13,464 nt of DNA from Rhodobiaceae bacterium UBA7804. GTDB taxonomy: Bacteria; Pseudomonadota; Alphaproteobacteria; Parvibaculales; Parvibaculaceae. Below, piece by piece: positions 1-6,558 of the stretch. A program made the translations under genes and the position numbers. Location: assembly GCA_002480495.1 (NCBI GenBank), contig DLCG01000024.1, forward strand, positions 81,434-94,897, given 5' to 3'. How positions within the stretch are numbered: position 1 is the first letter of the stretch; each line of letters starts with the position of its first letter. Below the pieces are notes generated by a model that was not told the origin of the DNA, made no database searches, and saw only the letters and a program-made list of their open reading frames with translations.

Positions 1-417
1 CGGCCTTTGTGTGCCGCCAAAACGCCACCATCAACGCTGTCGCGCTGGCATCGGCATGGCTGGCACCTTGAGACTAAAAACCCTTCTAGATGAACGAGCT
101 GTTCGTTACCTGGATCAATCAGGCCGGCTTTTGAAGCGGCACGGATTCCATCTTCCATCGTCTCGATCACTTGGCCTCGCTCCTCCGCTGCTCAAAACCG
201 GGGCGGCGTGCCCACCCGGATTTTCATTGGCGTCACATAAGACGTGAATGGCCCGCCGAAAGTTACACAAATCCTTCATGGCCACCGGAGCGGGTCGGAG
301 CCTTCCTTCCCGTCGAACGACCATGCGATCAGCGCTCCTTGTGTAACGGAGCCAGCCGGGCATCGTCTTCTAGACATGGAGGACCCCGAAGGATTGAGCC
401 CGTCAGGAGGAATGAAC
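1..417. other. Upstream region with no recognisable gene
   Basis: I see no convincing complete gene here. Several short frames are open on both strands, but none has a recognisable domain together with a good ribosome binding site. A 22-codon frame entering from the left edge and stopping at 69-71 (reading ...ATINAVALASAWLAP) has reasonable codon use. It could be the 3' end of an upstream gene, but it is too short to identify. The stretch presumably carries the promoter for the phaB-phaA genes. I could not find a convincing sigma70, sigma54 or FNR/FixK-type site in it. Confidence 0.4.
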
Positions 418-519
418 GTGATCAAAGACCTTGCCCAACGCGACACAACGCAATCTGCAGTTTTCGCACAAGGCTGCAACGGCCGTTGCAGAGCGGCTGG
501 TATCTCTTACGGGGGTTGA
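418..519 (+). CDS. Possible 33-codon leader ORF before phaB
   Basis: A GTG at 418 lies seven bases after a near-perfect Shine-Dalgarno AGGAGG (405-410). The frame runs 33 codons to TGA at 517-519, four bases before the phaB start. An in-frame ATG at 412 is only one base from the Shine-Dalgarno, so GTG is the better start. The peptide (VIKDLAQRDTTQ... ending GISYGG, with two Cys) matches no family I know. It could be a leader peptide whose translation feeds ribosomes onto phaB, or a chance frame under the remnant of an older gene. The strength and placement of the Shine-Dalgarno are the only real support. Confidence 0.35.
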   Translation: MIKDLAQRDTTQSAVFAQGCNGRCRAAGISYGG

Positions 520-523
520 AATC

Positions 524-1246
524 ATGGGACGAACGGCATTGGTGACCGGCGGCACGCGCGGAATCGGCTCCGCGATTGCCAGAACCCTGCGCGATGCGGG
601 CTATACGGTCGCCGCTAGCTACCACGGCAACGATCTGGCGGCCGAAGACTTCAAGGCGGCAACGGGCATCCCTGTTTTCAAATGGGATGTGGCCGATGAC
701 GAGGCCTGCGCCGCCGCCGTCGCGAAAATCACCACCGCATATGGCCCGGTCGAGATTCTCGTGAACAATGCGGGGATCACCCGCGACGCTATGCTCCATA
801 AATTAACGTCAGAGCACTGGCGCGCGGTAATCGATACCGATTTGACCGCTTGTTTCACTATGTGCCGCACCGTCATTTCCCCGATGCGGGAGCGCGGTTA
901 CGGCCGCATTATCAACATCAGCTCGATTAATGGCCAGAAGGGCCAACTGGGCCAGACCAACTATGCGGCGGCGAAAGCCGGTCTTCTGGGATTCACCAAG
1001 GCGCTAGCGCTCGAGAGCGCCGCCAAAGGCGTCACCGTCAACGCCATTGCCCCGGGCTATATCGAGACCGACATGGTCGCCGACGTTCCCCCTAAGGTTC
1101 TCGATAGCATCGTCGCCCAGATCCCGGTCGGCCGCCTCGGCCAACCCGAGGAAATTGCCCGGGCCGTGGTGTTTCTGGCGAGCGACGACGCGGGTTTCAT
1201 CACGGGTTCGACACTGACCGTCAATGGCGGCCAGTACCTGATCTGA
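524..1246 (+). CDS. phaB: Acetoacetyl-CoA reductase (NADPH), PHB synthesis
   Basis: This 240-residue short-chain dehydrogenase reduces acetoacetyl-CoA to (R)-3-hydroxybutyryl-CoA in the cytoplasm, the second step of polyhydroxybutyrate synthesis. The N-terminus MGRTALVTGG with TGGTRGIG (8-15) is the Rossmann nucleotide loop, and NNAGITRD follows. The catalytic set is Ser134 (in NISSINGQKGQ), Tyr147 and Lys151. The C-terminus reads FITGSTLTVNGGQY, as is typical of PhaB rather than FabG. I chose ATG 524 because it gives the usual family length and N-terminus, with GGGGG at 511-515 as a modest ribosome binding site. The frame is open further upstream to a TTG at 431, but that start has no binding site at a usable distance. 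phaA follows 51 bases downstream, giving the order phaB-phaA. FabG-like activity cannot be excluded, but the motif match favours PhaB. Confidence 0.94.
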   Translation: MGRTALVTGGTRGIGSAIARTLRDAGYTVAASYHGNDLAAEDFKAATGIPVFKWDVADDEACAAAVAKITTAYGPVEILVNNAGITRDAMLHKLTSEHWRAVIDTDLTACFTMCRTVISPMRERGYGRIINISSINGQKGQLGQTNYAAAKAGLLGFTKALALESAAKGVTVNAIAPGYIETDMVADVPPKVLDSIVAQIPVGRLGQPEEIARAVVFLASDDAGFITGSTLTVNGGQYLI

Positions 1247-1297
1247 GCGGAATCAGGAACCAATCCACTCAAGCGAGACAAGAAGGAAAGCACACCG

Positions 1298-2485
1298 ATG
1301 ACTCACAAGCAGGTTATGCTTTGTACCCCCGTGCGCACCGCGATCGGCACCTATGGAGGATCCTTGAAAGATCTGCCGGCGACCGAGCTCGGCGCAACGG
1401 CGATCCGCGCGACGATCGAGCGGTCGGGCGTCGATCCCTCGCTCGTTCAAACCGTGGTCATGGGACAGGTGATCCAGGCGGGCGCCAGAATGAACCCTTC
1501 ACGCCAGGCGGCAATCGGTGCTGACATTCCGGTTGGCGTGCCAGCGATGACCGTCAATCGGGTGTGCGGCTCTGGGGCTCAGGCGATCGCCTCGGCGGCC
1601 CAGGAGATCATGCTCGGACATATCGACTGCGCGGTCGCCGGCGGCATGGAGAACATGGACCAGGCCCCCTACATCGTTCAAAACGGGCGCTGGGGTTATC
1701 GCATGGGTGATGCCCAGATGCACGACAGCATGCTCCGTGACGGCCTGAACGACGCCTTTTCCAGCGAGCACTCCGGCTGGCACACGGAAGACTTGGTGAA
1801 GAAGGCTCAGATTACGCGCGAAGATCAGGATCGCTGGGCCGAACGCTCTCAGCGGCGCTTTTCCGAGGCGCAGGCTGCTGGCAATTTCAAGCAAGAGATC
1901 GCTCCGGTAGAACTCAAGACTCGTAAGGAGACGACCACATTCGACGCCGATGAACACAACCGACCCGACACGACCCTCGACAGTCTGAGCAAGCTCAGGC
2001 CTGCCTTCCGCAAGGAGGGTACGATTACGGCTGGCAATGCGCCGGGACTCAACAGCGGCGCGGCGGCGATGATAATCGCCGAGGCGACTTGGGCGGAGAA
2101 GAACGGTCTTAAACCCATGGCCAGGTTGGTTTCCTACGGTGTGGGCGCGGTCGATCCCGGCATGTTCGGCCTCGGACCGGTACCGGCCGTCTTTCAGGCT
2201 CTGGAGCGGGCGGGCTGGAGCGTTGGCGATCTCGACCGCGTCGAGATCAATGAGGCCTTTGCCGCCATTGCCGTTGCGCTCGCGCGTGAGATCGGAATCG
2301 AACAAGACATCGTCAACGTCGAAGGCGGCGCTATTGCCCACGGTCATCCGATCGGCGCAACGGGGGCCGTTTTGACGACGCGACTCCTGCATGCAATGGA
2401 GCGCAATGGGGTCAAGCGGGGCTTGGTGACGCTCTGCATCGGCGGCGGGCAGGGCATCGCACTCACCTTGGAGCGGACGTCCTGA
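1298..2485 (+). CDS. phaA: Acetyl-CoA C-acetyltransferase (beta-ketothiolase)
   Basis: This 395-residue thiolase condenses two acetyl-CoA to acetoacetyl-CoA, the first step of PHB synthesis, and also runs in reverse during breakdown. All catalytic residues sit where the biosynthetic thiolase family has them: nucleophile Cys90 in NRVCGSGAQAI, His350 in GGAIAHGHPIGATG, and Cys380 in CIGGGQGIAL. NEAFA and GGMENMDQAPY are also present. The length is standard for PhaA. The start is supported by AAGGA at 1283-1287, ten bases before ATG 1298. It lies directly after phaB, its partner enzyme, and the pair is probably co-transcribed. A hairpin-capable sequence follows in the 157-base gap before the next gene. 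Nothing looks broken. Confidence 0.96.
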   Translation: MTHKQVMLCTPVRTAIGTYGGSLKDLPATELGATAIRATIERSGVDPSLVQTVVMGQVIQAGARMNPSRQAAIGADIPVGVPAMTVNRVCGSGAQAIASAAQEIMLGHIDCAVAGGMENMDQAPYIVQNGRWGYRMGDAQMHDSMLRDGLNDAFSSEHSGWHTEDLVKKAQITREDQDRWAERSQRRFSEAQAAGNFKQEIAPVELKTRKETTTFDADEHNRPDTTLDSLSKLRPAFRKEGTITAGNAPGLNSGAAAMIIAEATWAEKNGLKPMARLVSYGVGAVDPGMFGLGPVPAVFQALERAGWSVGDLDRVEINEAFAAIAVALAREIGIEQDIVNVEGGAIAHGHPIGATGAVLTTRLLHAMERNGVKRGLVTLCIGGGQGIALTLERTS

Positions 2486-2516
2486 TGCTGACTGTCGGAT
2501 CCGCAGGTGACGGGCA

Positions 2517-2546
2517 GGTAGCTTGAAGATGCCGTTCAAACCTACC
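2517..2546 (+). other. Inverted repeat (hairpin) after phaA
   Basis: GGTAG (2517-2521) and TTGAA (2523-2527) pair with TTCAA (2535-2539) and CTACC (2542-2546). This gives ten base pairs around a seven-base loop with a small internal loop (C against AC). It lies 31 bases after the phaA stop, where a transcript end or mRNA-stabilising hairpin would be plausible. No T-run follows, so it is not a classical intrinsic terminator. It may stabilise the phaBA transcript, act with Rho, or be chance. Confidence 0.3.
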
Positions 2547-2642
2547 GTCGCTGCGTGACCATAGTGCTTCATGCCGTTTTCTCCGCGTTCAAGCGGCCAC
2601 AAAGATACTTAAAAACAAGAATGCCGAAGGATAGGGGCCAAA

Positions 2643-3152
2643 ATGCTTGTCGCGACAATACTGGCGCTGTCACTCGCCATATTGACGTTCTTATTTCATT
2701 ATGCGGTTCTGCGTTGGCTGTCCGGTGGCATGGCGCGCATCGCGATGACCGCTGGTGTGCGTATCCTGGTCATCGTTCTTATGGTGACCGCAGCGCATCT
2801 CATCGAGATTGGGATTTATGCGGTCGCCTATGCGCTTGGTGATGGCGTCCTCGCCCTCGGCGGTTTCGGCGGCCTGGCCGTCGCCGAGCCGCTCGACTAC
2901 CTCTATTTTTCGATCGTGAGCTACACCTCGCTCGGGCTCGGCGATGTGTTTCCTTCTGATCACCTCCGCTTCATCACCGGCGTTGAGGCCTTGAACGGCC
3001 TGTTGCTGATCGCTTGGTCGGGATCCTTCATATATATCGCGATGGCACGTCTTTGGCCGTGGCGATCCTGCACCGAGCCGACTCGCGGCAACGCGGACAA
3101 GAGGTTCAAGTCGGCCCCGATGCCACCTCAAAATACGGACAGTATGAATTAG
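2643..3152 (+). CDS. Small K+-channel-like membrane protein (Ion_trans_2 type)
   Basis: A 169-residue inner-membrane protein with hydrophobic segments at about residues 2-24, 39-66 and 108-133. A re-entrant pore-loop-like stretch precedes the last one. The loop reads YTSLGLGDVFP (T95 to D101 = TSLGLGD), which aligns with the potassium-channel selectivity filter TVGYGD and its following D-x-x-P. It is therefore best described as a two-TM pore-domain family protein with an extra N-terminal helix. The tail after residue 135 is basic and probably cytoplasmic. The filter has Leu where K+ channels have Tyr/Phe, so ion selectivity cannot be assumed. AGGGG (2633-2637) supports ATG 2643. No functional link to the neighbouring PHB genes is visible. 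Channel family membership is fairly sure; the ion is not. Confidence 0.78.
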   Translation: MLVATILALSLAILTFLFHYAVLRWLSGGMARIAMTAGVRILVIVLMVTAAHLIEIGIYAVAYALGDGVLALGGFGGLAVAEPLDYLYFSIVSYTSLGLGDVFPSDHLRFITGVEALNGLLLIAWSGSFIYIAMARLWPWRSCTEPTRGNADKRFKSAPMPPQNTDSMN

Positions 3153-3166
3153 CCTTCCAAATGCTC

Positions 3167-3234
3167 ATAGAATATTTCTGGTGTGGGCAGAACGGCAGAG
3201 ACAATGTGCAGTATAGGAATGCCCATATTCTATA
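3167..3234. promoter_or_regulatory. AT-rich inverted repeats before the permease gene
   Basis: In the 101-base gap before the permease, ATAGAATAT (3167-3175) recurs inverted as ATATTCTAT (3225-3233). The second arm can also fold locally: TATAG (3212-3216) and AAT (3218-3220) pair with ATT (3227-3229) and CTATA (3230-3234). The left element, TAGAA-TAT-TTCT (3168-3179), is itself a short near-palindrome. It resembles the core of the TTAGAA-N3-TTCTAA boxes of alphaproteobacterial Irr-type regulators. The AT content stands out from the GC-rich surroundings. I infer a promoter/operator region for the permease-sigma factor unit; which protein binds, if any, is unknown. Confidence 0.3.
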
Positions 3235-3253
3235 GAGTGGGCGAGAGGATCTG

Positions 3254-4567
3254 ATGAAATCTGATTACCAGGCGAACAGCATCACTCTGACCGGCGGTGT
3301 CTCGATGGGCACCGGCGTCATGATCGGAGCGGGAATCTTCGCGCTTACCGGTCAGATTGCAGAACTTGCGGGCCCGTGGTTTCCGCTTTCCTTCATCGCC
3401 GGCGGGATCGTTACCGGATTCAGCGCCTATACCTATGTGAAGATGTCGAATGCTTTCCCGTCCGCTGGCGGAATCGCAATGATCTTGCAGAAGGCCTATG
3501 GGCCGGGGGCAATTGCGGCCGCCGCCGCTTTGCTGATGGCGCTCTCCATGGTGATCAACGAGAGTCTCGTCGCGCGGACTTTCGGCGCCTACGTTCTCAG
3601 GCCATTCGAATTAGAGGCAGGCAGCATTCTCGTGCCCGCGCTTGGCGTCGGGCTGATCGTCTTCGCCTATCTTGTTAACATATCGGGCAATCGCTCCGTT
3701 GGCCTGTTCTCAGTCGTCATGGCATTCCTGAAAATCGGTGGCATCGCCGCCTTCGGCATTGCCGCGCTGGTGGCCGGCGGCTTCACCTTCGAGCCGGCGT
3801 CAGGGTCGTCGCAATCCATCCCGATCGCCGGCTTCACGGCGTCGATCGCGTTTTCGATCCTCGCATTCAAGGGCTTCACGACGATCACCAACAGTGGCGC
3901 CGAGATCGTCGATCCGCATCGCAATGTCGGCCGCACGATCATCATTTCAATCGCGATTTGCGTGGTGGTCTATCTGCTGGTCGCGTTCGCGGTCGGTTCC
4001 AGTCTCTCGCTCGACGAGATCGTCGCCGCGAAAGACTATTCGCTCGCGGAGGCAGCCGAACCGGCCCTCGGTCCTTACGGTTTCTATTTCACCATCGCGC
4101 TTGCTGTTGTCGCGACCGCCTCGGGGCTGCTCGCCAGTGTCTTTGCCGTCTCGCGCATGCTGGCGATGCTGACCGACATGAAGATGATCCCCCACAGTCA
4201 TTTCGGCATGTCCGGTCCGATCCGCGAGCACACGTTGGTTTACACCGTGGTGATTGCGGGAGTCCTGACGGTGCTTTTTGATCTCAGCCGCATCGCATCG
4301 CTCGGCGCCTTCTTCTACCTGGTGATGGATATCCTGATCCATTGGGGCGTGTTCCGCCGCCTGCGCCACGAGATCGACGCGAGCGGCTGGGTACTGATTA
4401 TGGCTATCGCGCTCGACGCGCTCGTGCTCGGCGTCTTTGGCGCCATAAAGCTGCAATCAGATCCGCTTATCGTGGTCATCGCGGTTGCCGCCATCGCCGC
4501 AGTGTTCGCCTATGAGCGCGTCTTTCTGTCGCGCTGGACCGCGGAGGAAAAACATGGCGGTCACTGA
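3254..4567 (+). CDS. APC-superfamily amino acid/amine permease
   Basis: A 437-residue, strongly hydrophobic polytopic membrane protein with about twelve predicted helices. It shows the amino acid-polyamine-organocation signature in TM1, MGTGVMIGAGIFALTGQ (about residues 17-33), where the unwound GAGIF segment binds the substrate backbone in this superfamily. The conserved FKGFTTITNSGAEI..P..N region (about 205-225) marks the TM6 area, and a loop with SRMLAMLTD lies further on. It probably imports an amino acid or amine with H+; the substrate cannot be read from sequence. GAGAGGA (3243-3249) supports ATG 3254. Its last 14 bases overlap a small ORF that in turn overlaps the sigma factor gene, so all three are likely co-expressed. 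The preceding AT-rich repeats may control this unit. Confidence 0.9.
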   Translation: MKSDYQANSITLTGGVSMGTGVMIGAGIFALTGQIAELAGPWFPLSFIAGGIVTGFSAYTYVKMSNAFPSAGGIAMILQKAYGPGAIAAAAALLMALSMVINESLVARTFGAYVLRPFELEAGSILVPALGVGLIVFAYLVNISGNRSVGLFSVVMAFLKIGGIAAFGIAALVAGGFTFEPASGSSQSIPIAGFTASIAFSILAFKGFTTITNSGAEIVDPHRNVGRTIIISIAICVVVYLLVAFAVGSSLSLDEIVAAKDYSLAEAAEPALGPYGFYFTIALAVVATASGLLASVFAVSRMLAMLTDMKMIPHSHFGMSGPIREHTLVYTVVIAGVLTVLFDLSRIASLGAFFYLVMDILIHWGVFRRLRHEIDASGWVLIMAIALDALVLGVFGAIKLQSDPLIVVIAVAAIAAVFAYERVFLSRWTAEEKHGGH

Positions 4568-4682
4568 GCAGTTGCCAAGCCCCGCTCATCATCCGGCGAT
4601 CACGCCATTTTCGAGATTTATGTCGCAACAGGTGAAAATGATCTCTCGCCATATCTACGAGGCCGGGAGAGAACATGACTGA
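4554..4682 (+). CDS. 42-residue small ORF coupled to permease and sigma factor
   Basis: ATG 4554 is preceded by GGAGG (4543-4547) at six bases, one of the best ribosome binding sites in the window. The frame starts inside the end of the permease gene (14-base overlap) and ends inside the start of the sigma factor gene (8-base overlap). The peptide begins MAVTEQLPSPAHHPAITPF and ends with a probable amphipathic helix rich in Lys/Arg/His (SRFMSQQVKMISRHIYEAGR). No membrane segment or Cys is present and I recognise no family. Position and coupling suggest either a small partner or inhibitor of the sigma factor, or a translational bridge. It is shorter than NepR anti-sigma factors and I see no clear NepR motif. 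Confidence 0.55.
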   Translation: MAVTEQLPSPAHHPAITPFSRFMSQQVKMISRHIYEAGREHD

Positions 4683-5289
4683 CGATCAAGACAGTGATTC
4701 ACCACGAGACGCCGTCCATGCAGTCATGGTGGAAATTCAGCAGGACTTCTTTCGCTTTCTCGCGCGGCGGCTCGGCAATGAAGAGGAGGCCGCCGACGTT
4801 CTGCACGATTTCTACGTCAAGGTGCTTGCCCGGGTTGGCGATGTTCGCGACACGGAAAAGCTGCGCGCCTGGATGCGCCGGGTGTTGGAGACGACGTTAG
4901 TCGACTATTACCGCGCCCAAGGCAAGAAGCGTCAAAGGGACGCGGAATACCACTATCTGGAGTCGGTGCTCTTGACCGGCGAAGCCAAGAGCGATCTCGA
5001 TCTCTTTGTCTGTGTGTGCCTTTACAAACTTCTTCCGACCCTAAAGTCGGAGTATGCGGAAATCTTGTGGCGCGCCGACTTGATCGGCGAGTCCCGCCAA
5101 AGTATCGCTGGCACGCTCGGCATCACGGAGAGCAATTTTCGCGTGCGTCTGCACCGGGCCCGCCAGGCCTTGCGGCAGCGGCTGGAAGAGACCTGTCGGA
5201 CCTGCCCAATTCATGGCTATCTCGATTGCGAGTGCGACTACGCCGGCCATGTTCGTGCGGAGATCGGGGAAGGACCCTCCGAACTGTAA
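4675..5289 (+). CDS. ECF-type sigma factor with Cys-rich C-terminal tail
   Basis: A 204-residue RNA polymerase sigma factor with only regions 2 and 4. Region 2 (about 20-85) contains RRLGNEEEAADVLHDFYVKV and the helix with RAWMRRVLETTLVDYYR. Region 4 (about 120-172) has the helix-turn-helix QSIAGTLGITESNFRVRLHRARQAL for the -35 element. After region 4 comes a cysteine cluster: Cys174, Cys177, His180, Cys185 and Cys187 (C-x2-C-x7-C-x-C), with His192 close by. Such tails occur in ECF factors that lack a classical anti-sigma factor, where metal or redox binding can control activity (CorE-type is one studied example). No zinc anti-sigma or membrane anti-sigma gene lies next to it. GGGAG (4665-4669) supports ATG 4675. 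It is the best candidate regulator of the adjacent PHA operon, by inference only. Confidence 0.9.
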   Translation: MTDDQDSDSPRDAVHAVMVEIQQDFFRFLARRLGNEEEAADVLHDFYVKVLARVGDVRDTEKLRAWMRRVLETTLVDYYRAQGKKRQRDAEYHYLESVLLTGEAKSDLDLFVCVCLYKLLPTLKSEYAEILWRADLIGESRQSIAGTLGITESNFRVRLHRARQALRQRLEETCRTCPIHGYLDCECDYAGHVRAEIGEGPSEL

Positions 5290-5405
5290 CGAATTGCTCC
5301 CCGGACCGTCTATCTGAACGTCGGCCTGAATACATTGGCGCGCCGTCGCGCACCAGCTTCAGGTCACCCGTTCTCAATCTGATGGACCATCCGAAGGAGA
5401 CGACC

Positions 5406-5852
5406 ATGCCAAACACATCCAAACCCACCAATCCCGCAGTTCTGCAGTATCGGGGGCTCGACCTCGAAGCCATCACGGCCCTGCAAATGCGTAATGTTGA
5501 AGCGCTCCGGAGCATGACGAATCTCATGTTCGACACGACGGAAGCGGTCACTAGGCGCCAGGCCGAATTCCTTGAATCCCGCGTCGGCCAGATGAGCGCG
5601 GCGTTCGAGCCTGGCGAAAACGCTTCGGATCCAAAGGCTCTTTTCGAACGGCAAGCCGAGGCCTATCGCGATCTCTTCGGGGCGCTCGCCAGCCATGTTG
5701 GGGAGCTTGCCGAGATCACGTCCAAATGCTGCGCCGGGCTGGTGCACGAGGCGAGCCGAGCGGCGGCGGGCCAGGACGACGAGAGCGCTGCCGTGAAGCG
5801 GTCGGAGAACGACGGCACCGCAGCCTCGAAGACAAGCGCAGCGAAAAAGTAG
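5406..5852 (+). CDS. Phasin-family PHA granule-associated protein
   Basis: A 148-residue, mostly helical protein without signal peptide. Residues about 25-115 form amphipathic helices (LDLEAITALQMRNVEALRS, QAEFLESRVGQM, FERQAEAYRDLFGALASH), matching phasins, which coat polyhydroxyalkanoate granules and control their size and number. The last 35 residues are an Ala/Lys/Ser/Asp-rich low-complexity tail ending KTSAAKK, as is common in phasins. A long open frame extends upstream from 5016, but AAGGAGA (5394-5400) places translation at ATG 5406. The gene opens the compact cluster that contains phaC and follows the sigma factor after 116 bases, so a promoter could lie at 5290-5395. I found no confident promoter sequence there. 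Cys-Cys near residues 108-109 is unusual for a phasin. Confidence 0.87.
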   Translation: MPNTSKPTNPAVLQYRGLDLEAITALQMRNVEALRSMTNLMFDTTEAVTRRQAEFLESRVGQMSAAFEPGENASDPKALFERQAEAYRDLFGALASHVGELAEITSKCCAGLVHEASRAAAGQDDESAAVKRSENDGTAASKTSAAKK

Positions 5853-5867
5853 TCGCGGGCAGGGTTC

Positions 5868-6227
5868 ATGAACGCGCTTTTCTACTTCCTGATCTGGGCG
5901 GTGATCATCTTCGTGATGATGCGCTTCGGCTGCGGCGCCCATGTCATGGGACATGGGCACGGCAAGGCCAAGCACGGCGATGCGAACCACAGCCGGCAAA
6001 AGAATGCCGAGGAGTTGCGGTGGATTCCCCCAACCAAGGACGTCGATCCCGTCTGCGGCAAGACCGTCAGTACCGACAAGGCCAAGCCGAGCGTCCATGA
6101 CGGCAATGTTTATTATTTTTGCTCGCGGGAATGCCGGGAGCGCTTTGAGGCTGCGCCCGAGCAATATGTCGGACCCGGTGCCAAGACCGAGACGCCGACG
6201 CCCCAGTTGGAGGACCGCCATGTCTGA
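5868..6227 (+). CDS. Membrane-anchored YHS-domain protein
   Basis: A 119-residue protein with one N-terminal membrane helix (about 2-20, FYFLIWAVIIFVMMRF). A His/Gly/Lys-rich linker follows (His25, 29, 31, 36, 41), and then a YHS domain at about 58-100. The domain shows DPVCGKTV with Cys63, and YYFCSRECRERF with Cys85 and Cys89, then F..AP..Y. YHS domains are small treble-clef-like metal-binding modules common in copper/heavy-metal ATPases and related proteins. The His-rich linker fits metal binding too. AGGG (5861-5864) is a close, moderate binding site. It starts 16 bases after the phasin stop and overlaps the next gene by eight bases. A role in metal delivery or sensing at the membrane is inference; the connection with PHA metabolism is unexplained. 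Confidence 0.87.
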   Translation: MNALFYFLIWAVIIFVMMRFGCGAHVMGHGHGKAKHGDANHSRQKNAEELRWIPPTKDVDPVCGKTVSTDKAKPSVHDGNVYYFCSRECRERFEAAPEQYVGPGAKTETPTPQLEDRHV

Positions 6228-6558
6228 TCTCAATATCTCTTCGAGGACGCCGCCGCGCGCGGGGACGCCCCTGCCGGTTCAGTCTGCTTCAAGAATACCC
6301 GTGATGGCGCTCGGCTTGAGCCTAGGCCTCTTCCTGGCCGTCACCTTCGCTCTTTGCGTCGGCTTCGACCTTTTGTTTCCCGGCCAGGCGATGTATCAAA
6401 GCTGGTTCCGGCTCCTTCCTGGCTTCACTTGGCTGAGCTGGCAGAGCTTTTTCCTCGGCCTGGCCGAGAGCTTCGCCTATGGCTGGTATGTAGCACTGGT
6501 CTTCGCGCCGCTTTACAATTTCTTTGCCGCGCACAGTGGCCGGGGAGGCCGGCCATGA
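6220..6558 (+). CDS. DUF5676-like two-helix membrane protein
   Basis: A 112-residue protein with a Ser/Pro-rich N-terminus (1-28). It has a hydrophobic helix at about 29-52 (ALGLSLGLFLAVTFALCVGF), a loop with FPG and LLPGFTWLSW, and a second helix at about 75-102 that ends APLYNFF. This layout (helix, F-P-G, P-G, W/S, then a G-x-x-Y helix ending LYN) matches my recollection of DUF5676 family membrane proteins, whose function is unknown. GGAGG (6209-6213) six bases before ATG 6220 fixes the start inside the end of the YHS gene. Its stop shares ATGA with the DUF3141 start. The coupling to the YHS protein suggests the two work together in the membrane. Family assignment is from pattern memory only. 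Confidence 0.72.
   Translation: MSDLNISSRTPPRAGTPLPVQSASRIPVMALGLSLGLFLAVTFALCVGFDLLFPGQAMYQSWFRLLPGFTWLSWQSFFLGLAESFAYGWYVALVFAPLYNFFAAHSGRGGRP

Noticed and set aside
101..120. FNR/FixK-like site near GGATCAATC
   Set aside because: Only one half resembles ATCAA; the other half (GTTAC) does not fit TTGAT.
431..523. N-terminal extension of phaB from a TTG at 431
   Set aside because: There is no ribosome binding site at a usable distance, and the added 31 residues are absent from the PhaB family. Part of it (NLQFSHKAATAVAERL) vaguely recalls a phasin helix, but too weakly to call a remnant.
2517..2546. Intrinsic terminator after phaA
   Set aside because: The hairpin is real on paper but lacks a following T-run, so I list it only as an inverted repeat.
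1499..2602. 367-codon minus-strand frame opposite phaA
   Set aside because: Its translation is His/Arg-rich without any domain, and it mirrors a thiolase whose catalytic residues are all intact on the plus strand.
5016..5405. Upstream extension of the phasin frame into the sigma factor gene
   Set aside because: It would overlap the sigma factor in another frame, and a clear AAGGAGA sits right before ATG 5406.
5364..6233. 289-codon minus-strand frame opposite phasin and YHS genes
   Set aside because: No motif, no convincing binding site, and the plus-strand genes with coupled starts explain the region.
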